Below the pieces are notes generated by a model. It was not told the DNA's origin and searched no databases. It saw only the letters and a list, made by a program, of their open reading frames with translations. DNA of 53,723 bases from Bacteroidales bacterium UBA6408 (lineage in GTDB: Bacteria > Bacteroidota > Bacteroidia > Bacteroidales > UBA932). The translations under genes and the position numbers were made by a program. Positions 51,301 to 53,723 of the stretch are shown here, in pieces. The stretch covers positions 1-53,723 of the forward strand of contig DJPQ01000091.1 of NCBI GenBank assembly GCA_002439805.1. The letters run 5' to 3'. Numbering within the stretch: the stretch's first letter is position 1; each line of letters starts with the position of its first letter.

Positions 51301-51638
51301 TCCATCCTCTTCGGTGCCCACGCCACCGACCCGTTTGAGACCGCGTTGTATGCGTGCAGCACCACCGGCATCTTCCCCCGGGCATATTCCCCGGGGACAT
51401 AGCCGCTCGTCAGCCCCACAGGCTTTCTGAACCGCTCCATCTCGCGTGCATAGACCCGTGCCAGAGAGTCAAGTCCCCGAGGGTAGATGATCCGGTAGTT
51501 CTCGCTCTCGATGCTGTACCACCGCCTGCATCCCGGGTCGTCCCCGGCCGTGAAGAACTGCGCCCGCGCCCCCGCCGGCATGAGCAGCAGGGCAATGACT
51601 ATGAGTGCCTTATGGATTTTTGAAATTCCGTTTGTCAT
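48309..51638 (-). CDS. HExxH metallopeptidase-like / beta-propeller / barrel outer-membrane protein
   Basis: This 1109-residue exported protein has a signal peptide cut near ARAQ|FF. The first part (about 30-300) looks like a gluzincin (peptidase MA-like) domain: His135-Glu136-Ser-Arg-His139 (AVHESRHISQMQFG) with a probable third zinc ligand Glu177 in FLEGDA. The middle (about 320-640) has TolB/WD-type propeller blades (RLMFTSDRTGVNELYIL, YQFDADGRWLYYSSRT). The C-terminal 450 residues are beta-rich and end KFYIGPVFSISMF, with a terminal Phe as in outer-membrane barrels. An acidic low-complexity linker lies at about 360-385. A TolB-like propeller plus protease tethered to a barrel suggests a surface-exposed peptidase; the substrate is unknown. 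Confidence 0.75.
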   Translation of the reverse strand: MTNGISKIHKALIVIALLLMPAGARAQFFTAGDDPGCRRWYSIESENYRIIYPRGLDSLARVYAREMERFRKPVGLTSGYVPGEYARGKMPVVLHAYNAVSNGSVAWAPKRMDAYTLSQVYDAEATPWAAQLAVHESRHISQMQFGLSHAQRPFGWFFGEMWNGLTAGLYTENSFLEGDAVCAETELTRSGRGRKADFLNYYMVCFDQGDLRDWDQWRFGSQRNYTPDWYALGYLTYGGLRWMYDRDDYVAEYLDYASRHPLRLDVREVVARRTTGKDLVNSFPAVRDSVTAVWRADAELRKPYMPMEQVTRTTRKPADYEGLLIAGNELFAVKHGYTDNYQLVKISLPSKGGEDDANGGTSSEGDESTENEGNAKNRFPESFVRHFGSHTGAPVYSSATDRIYWSESVPDARWTLKYVSIVRSIAKDGRRARNLTHRGWMYDPATSDTHENAAVVELRPEGGSMLTVLNLKDGRKTGSFDAPDSLQLVETAWIGDDAYVSGISEGGFGVYRLDVADDGYGWSRVLEPQPVQMKDFQSRGGRLMFTSDRTGVNELYILNPADGTLRQLTSTRYGASDYQFDADGRWLYYSSRTIKGKMVFRTAADELFDKKVDWSERYSWPIADKLSEQARRRAEKIYGNAELLESEAARADTMTLSAPRRYRKVPQMFRVHSWAPFYANIPVLMNANDLGDNIFDYVNLGATAVLQNQLGTFSGIVGYSAHKDPYDKSRWRHSAHLNLTYSGLYPVFELSLDFNDRAARQSGISLHEVGEGLYSITGESKAFASVPNISGSVSAYIPFKFSSGGWSRGFTPRVTYYISNDRRDANALIFRAAGIPDGSSGGSGLSSGTGGGSATPEGLSKLWVFDRKMKSFKNLPAQNLTASASLYGVLPVNNSGVFPRWGGGVQAGLSYPLGMTHWYSPAAFGYAYGYFPGVVPEQGLKLTGLWQGQMPTREKGRLYTSAPFSTSATGILPRGIPAASLRSALVQRTDNLAKFTADYAIPVYVGDRSLLWSCIYIRRLLLTPHFDCTLFSNAALGLGKGTGSLMTYGFDLSLDIQCILWLTVPCTLGVSVNFNGAPDWNGLAAVGKALGIPDVPKFYIGPVFSISMF

Positions 51639-51699
51639 GATTTTCTGATTTCGCGTTAAAATAACTTGTTCCGTTTCCCATATACTCGTGCTCTTGGAA

Positions 51700-52953
51700 C
51701 TATCCCAAAAGCATCGCGGCGTTCACGGCCACGACTCCGCTTCCCAGTCTTTTTGTCACGGGGTCATTTGAAACCACGAATGCAGCCAGGACGGGCTTGT
51801 CAAGGTATTCATCCAATTTTTTCAGATGTCTCGCATCGGATTCGGTGACATTCTCGCTCATCTTGACCTCAAAGGCATAATAGCCGCCGCTTGTTTCGAC
51901 CAGCAGGTCAACCTCGCGCCCGTCCTGCGTACGCAGATGGTAGAAAGACGCGTTGCAGAGTATATTCTTTGACTGTTTGTAGAGTTCGGAAATCACGATG
52001 CTCTCAAATTCGTGCCCGGTGATTCCTCCCCTTTTATTCAGCACCGCCTGCTGCACCCCGAAATCCATAAAGTGAATCTTCGGCGCCTTCGTCAGTCTCT
52101 TTTCCGTGTTCCTGCTCCATGCCGGGAGGATTATTTCCTGATAGCTCATCTCAAGGTAGGTGAGGTATCTCTGCGCCGTCTTAGAATCGACTCTTATGCT
52201 GTTGGAGACGGCTGATGCATTGTAAATCTGGCCGTTGAGGACAGCCACCTCCCTTTGCAGTCTGACAAACGGCTCAAGGTCGCGGAACGACGCCAGATCG
52301 CGCACGTCCCTCTCAAGGTATGTCCTCACATATCCGGAGAGCCACCTGTACCTTTCTTCGTCATCAGCCTCCTCGTCAGTGAGTGCCGGGTAGCCTCCGA
52401 ACTTGAGAAAATATTCCCACGCAGCCGCCTTCGGCGAATGTTCCCCGTCCATTAGAAACGACGGAAGAATGTCCTCCGCTCCCGCCTCTCCGTTCAGCAT
52501 CTTCTGCCACAGGCTAAGCGGTGCGGTCTCGCGGCAGTCCGCAGTCCGCAATTCCGGCAGGGTCAGCGGATACATGTCGAAGATTGTGCATCTTCCCGCC
52601 AGACTTTCCTTAACCTTGTTCATCAGCAGAAGCTGGCTTGACCCGAGGAGAATGTACCGCGTGTCGTCGAACTGGTCATAGACGGACTTGATGCTTTCAA
52701 TCACCTGAGGCTCTTTTTGGACTTCATCGAGCGCGGCTTTCGGATAAAGCGAGTGCCACTGGTCTGCAGAGAGCGTCGTGTAGCCGGCTCTCAGCACCGG
52801 ATCCTCGATGGAGATGTACCTGTAGTCAGAGAGCAGTTTCTTCACCAGATATGTCTTTCCGACTTGCCTAGCTCCCGTAAGCACGATAATCCGTCCGGTT
52901 TTTCTGTCCTTAATTTTCTCTATTTCCGAGAATATCTGTCTTGCCTTTCCCAT
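51700..52953 (-). CDS. AAA_14/DUF4143 ATPase, copy D
   Basis: This 417-residue AAA_14-DUF4143 ATPase uses the ATG at 52953; the TTG at 52980 lies inside the -7 promoter box and can be excluded. Walker A GARQVGKT is at 27-34, and the Walker B-like strand reads KAALDEVQKEP. Sensor LLGSSQLLL and family block FLKFGGYPALTDEE follow. In the middle, YNASAVSNSIRVDSKTAQRYLTYLEM looks like a winged helix. The C-terminal nuclease-like pattern is REVDLLVETSGGYYAFEVKMSE. It is divergent from the fimbrillin operon. Its own upstream region carries two 32-bp repeats. Confidence 0.88.
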   Translation of the reverse strand: MGKARQIFSEIEKIKDRKTGRIIVLTGARQVGKTYLVKKLLSDYRYISIEDPVLRAGYTTLSADQWHSLYPKAALDEVQKEPQVIESIKSVYDQFDDTRYILLGSSQLLLMNKVKESLAGRCTIFDMYPLTLPELRTADCRETAPLSLWQKMLNGEAGAEDILPSFLMDGEHSPKAAAWEYFLKFGGYPALTDEEADDEERYRWLSGYVRTYLERDVRDLASFRDLEPFVRLQREVAVLNGQIYNASAVSNSIRVDSKTAQRYLTYLEMSYQEIILPAWSRNTEKRLTKAPKIHFMDFGVQQAVLNKRGGITGHEFESIVISELYKQSKNILCNASFYHLRTQDGREVDLLVETSGGYYAFEVKMSENVTESDARHLKKLDEYLDKPVLAAFVVSNDPVTKRLGSGVVAVNAAMLLG

Positions 52954-52977
52954 GGATTCTTTGTGTTTCAACCACCG

Positions 52978-53009
52978 CAAAGATATGTCTAAAATCCGTC
53001 AATTCCAAA
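52978..53009 (-). promoter_or_regulatory. Promoter of DUF4143 ATPase D
   Basis: Minus-strand TTTG (53009-53006), exactly 20 nt, then TATCTTTG (52985-52978): a full-consensus Bacteroidota promoter. The -33 lies in the first 32-bp repeat. The leader is about 15-20 nt. Confidence 0.8.
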
Positions 53010-53068
53010 AAATAGCGTGATTTTCGGAATTATATTCCCAAAAATAGCGTGATTTTCGGAATATGATT
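53005..53068. repeat. Two 32-bp direct repeats upstream of DUF4143 ATPase D
   Basis: Units at 53005-53036 and 53037-53068 are identical at 28 of 32 positions (core AATAGCGTGATTTTCGGAAT). They are head to tail with no gap. Confidence 0.9.
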
Positions 53069-53078
53069 TCACGCAAGG

Positions 53079-53113
53079 CAAATCATTTGTGTTTTTTGCG
53101 TACCAATGATTTG
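53079..53113. promoter_or_regulatory. Inverted repeat in the divergent control region
   Basis: CAAATCATT (53079-53087) and AATGATTTG (53105-53113) are perfect 9-bp arms 17 bp apart. They lie between the ATPase repeats and the fimbrillin promoter. It may be an operator for either side. Confidence 0.4.
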
Positions 53114-53142
53114 TTACATAAAATTTAAATTATGTGGATACC

Positions 53143-53174
53143 GTTGCTTATTCGGAGAATAGTCTATAACTTTG
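53143..53174 (+). promoter_or_regulatory. Promoter of the fimbrillin-like operon
   Basis: GTTG (53143-53146), 20-nt spacer and TAACTTTG (53167-53174) fit the Bacteroidota consensus. The mRNA leader to the ATG at 53316 would be about 135 nt, in which I see no gene. Confidence 0.65.
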
Positions 53175-53315
53175 CAACTCGTTGGCACTGTGGTGTGTGC
53201 CGACGGATTTTTGTATACGAATGTCCGTCTCCCTTGTGAACTGGGCGGCATTCCGGTCCGGGGAGGCGCCGGGCAACGAAAAAAGAAAACAAACAACCTT
53301 TATAATTTCAATACT

Positions 53316-53468
53316 ATGTTCACAAAACATTCTATGCCTCAGCATTATGAGGCTCCTCTGGTGCGTATGCATCAGATTTCAGCCGAATCCGGCTTTGCAA
53401 CGAGCCTCGGGGCCAAGTCAATCAATCAGTGGGTCGAGGAAGATGACCAGAACTCCCTCAGTTTCTAA
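53316..53468 (+). CDS. Small YEAP-type peptide upstream of fimbrillin
   Basis: This 50-residue protein has no signal peptide. It contains QHYEAPLVRMHQISAESGFA, then SLG and an acidic, Trp-containing tail (WVEEDDQNSLSF). Many Bacteroidales lipoprotein and fimbrillin operons begin with such a peptide: a Y-x-x-P near the N-terminus, alternating hydrophobic residues, E-x-G-F-A-x-S, and an acidic aromatic tail. I use the ATG at 53316; the longer frame starts with a non-ATG codon inside the promoter box. It is 19 nt before the fimbrillin-like gene. Function is unknown to me. Confidence 0.65.
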   Translation: MFTKHSMPQHYEAPLVRMHQISAESGFATSLGAKSINQWVEEDDQNSLSF

Positions 53469-53487
53469 AACTCAAATCCTTAAAGCT

Positions 53488-53723
53488 ATGAGAAAGTCAT
53501 TTGTCTATGCGGCGGGTTTGATCTGCCTCGCCCTCTCTATCACCAATTGCCATAAAGAGCCTGTGGATCAGGCAACTCCGGCATCAGAACCTAATTTTGA
53601 ACTCTTCGCCCTGCCTGTCACCACCAAGACGGCCAATGACGGCCTTAACACGAAGTGGGTCGCAGACGACGACATCAATGTCTTCCACGCCGTGGCCGGT
53701 TCAACGACCTACGTCAGCGACGG
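53488..53723 (+). CDS. Fimbrillin-like lipoprotein, C-terminus outside window
   Basis: The frame is open from the ATG at 53488 to the right edge, 78 codons. A signal peptide ends with a lipobox-like ITNC (Cys21). The mature start is followed by FALPVTTKTANDGLNTKWVA and DDDINVFHA, the TK-T-x(n)-W-x-x-D-D-x-I-x-V-F pattern of Bacteroidales fimbrillin/Mfa-like proteins, which are exported as lipoproteins and polymerised after protease processing. The small YEAP peptide precedes it. Whether it is a shaft or tip subunit cannot be told from this part. Confidence 0.75.
   Translation, partial: MRKSFVYAAGLICLALSITNCHKEPVDQATPASEPNFELFALPVTTKTANDGLNTKWVADDDINVFHAVAGSTTYVSD

Noticed and set aside
53172..53468. 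98-codon version of the small peptide
   Set aside because: Its first codon lies inside the -7 promoter box, so the mRNA cannot include it. The ATG at 53316 fits the family length.
1..53723. tRNA, rRNA or known riboswitch genes
   Set aside because: I looked through the intergenic regions and recognised none; I could not run a covariance-model search.

Overview
The window comes from a Bacteroidales (Bacteroidota) chromosome, probably a gut-type member with fairly GC-rich DNA; I cannot name the genus. The evidence is the SusC/SusD pair, ECF sigma/FecR regulation, LptE-TPR-SecG gene order, an S46 dipeptidyl-peptidase, DUF4988 lipoproteins, many DUF4143 ATPases and promoters of the Bacteroidota form TTTG/GTTG-N20-TAnnTTTG.

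Layout. Positions 1-7000 (minus strand) hold a partial coiled-coil lipoprotein, a ClpB without its N-domain, and an envelope operon: sigma-54 activator, lptE, a TPR protein and secG. A highly expressed-looking TPR lipoprotein follows on the plus strand (7223-8863). Positions 9142-20970 (minus) form a defence-rich region mixed with metabolic genes: a DUF4143 ATPase, an S46 peptidase, a type II restriction-modification operon with RhuM (C5 methyltransferase, nuclease, RhuM), a second DUF4143 ATPase, a polyferredoxin, and a chromosomal EcoRI-type restriction-modification pair whose nuclease keeps the catalytic and recognition residues at EcoRI numbering. A C69 dipeptidase follows.

Positions 22985-45661 (plus) are one large envelope locus. 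It starts with a TonB-dependent receptor, a DUF4876 lipoprotein and a DUF6850 barrel, the last overlapping an ECF sigma gene. FecR, SusC and SusD follow, then three lipoproteins sharing a DUF4988 head and a glycerophosphodiester phosphodiesterase. The DUF4988 proteins end in a NAGPA-type phosphodiester glycosidase, a GLUG beta-helix, or two beta-helices plus an SGNH hydrolase. There is no classical glycoside hydrolase or polysaccharide lyase, so I infer a Sus-like system for phosphodiester-containing glycans such as teichoic-acid-like polymers, phosphorylated capsules or phosphomannans.

Positions 45671-52953 (minus) hold a CpXC protein, the wreck of an AlbA/RecG-like ATP-binding regulator, a third DUF4143 ATPase, a large HExxH/beta-propeller/barrel outer-membrane protein and a fourth DUF4143 ATPase. 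The right edge starts a fimbrillin-like operon with its promoter, a 50-residue YEAP-type peptide and a truncated fimbrillin-like lipoprotein.

The most unusual non-coding signal is that all four DUF4143 ATPase genes carry short direct repeats or palindromes at their own promoters, with periods of 32, 22, 33 and 32 bp. The sequences differ from gene to gene but the placement is similar.
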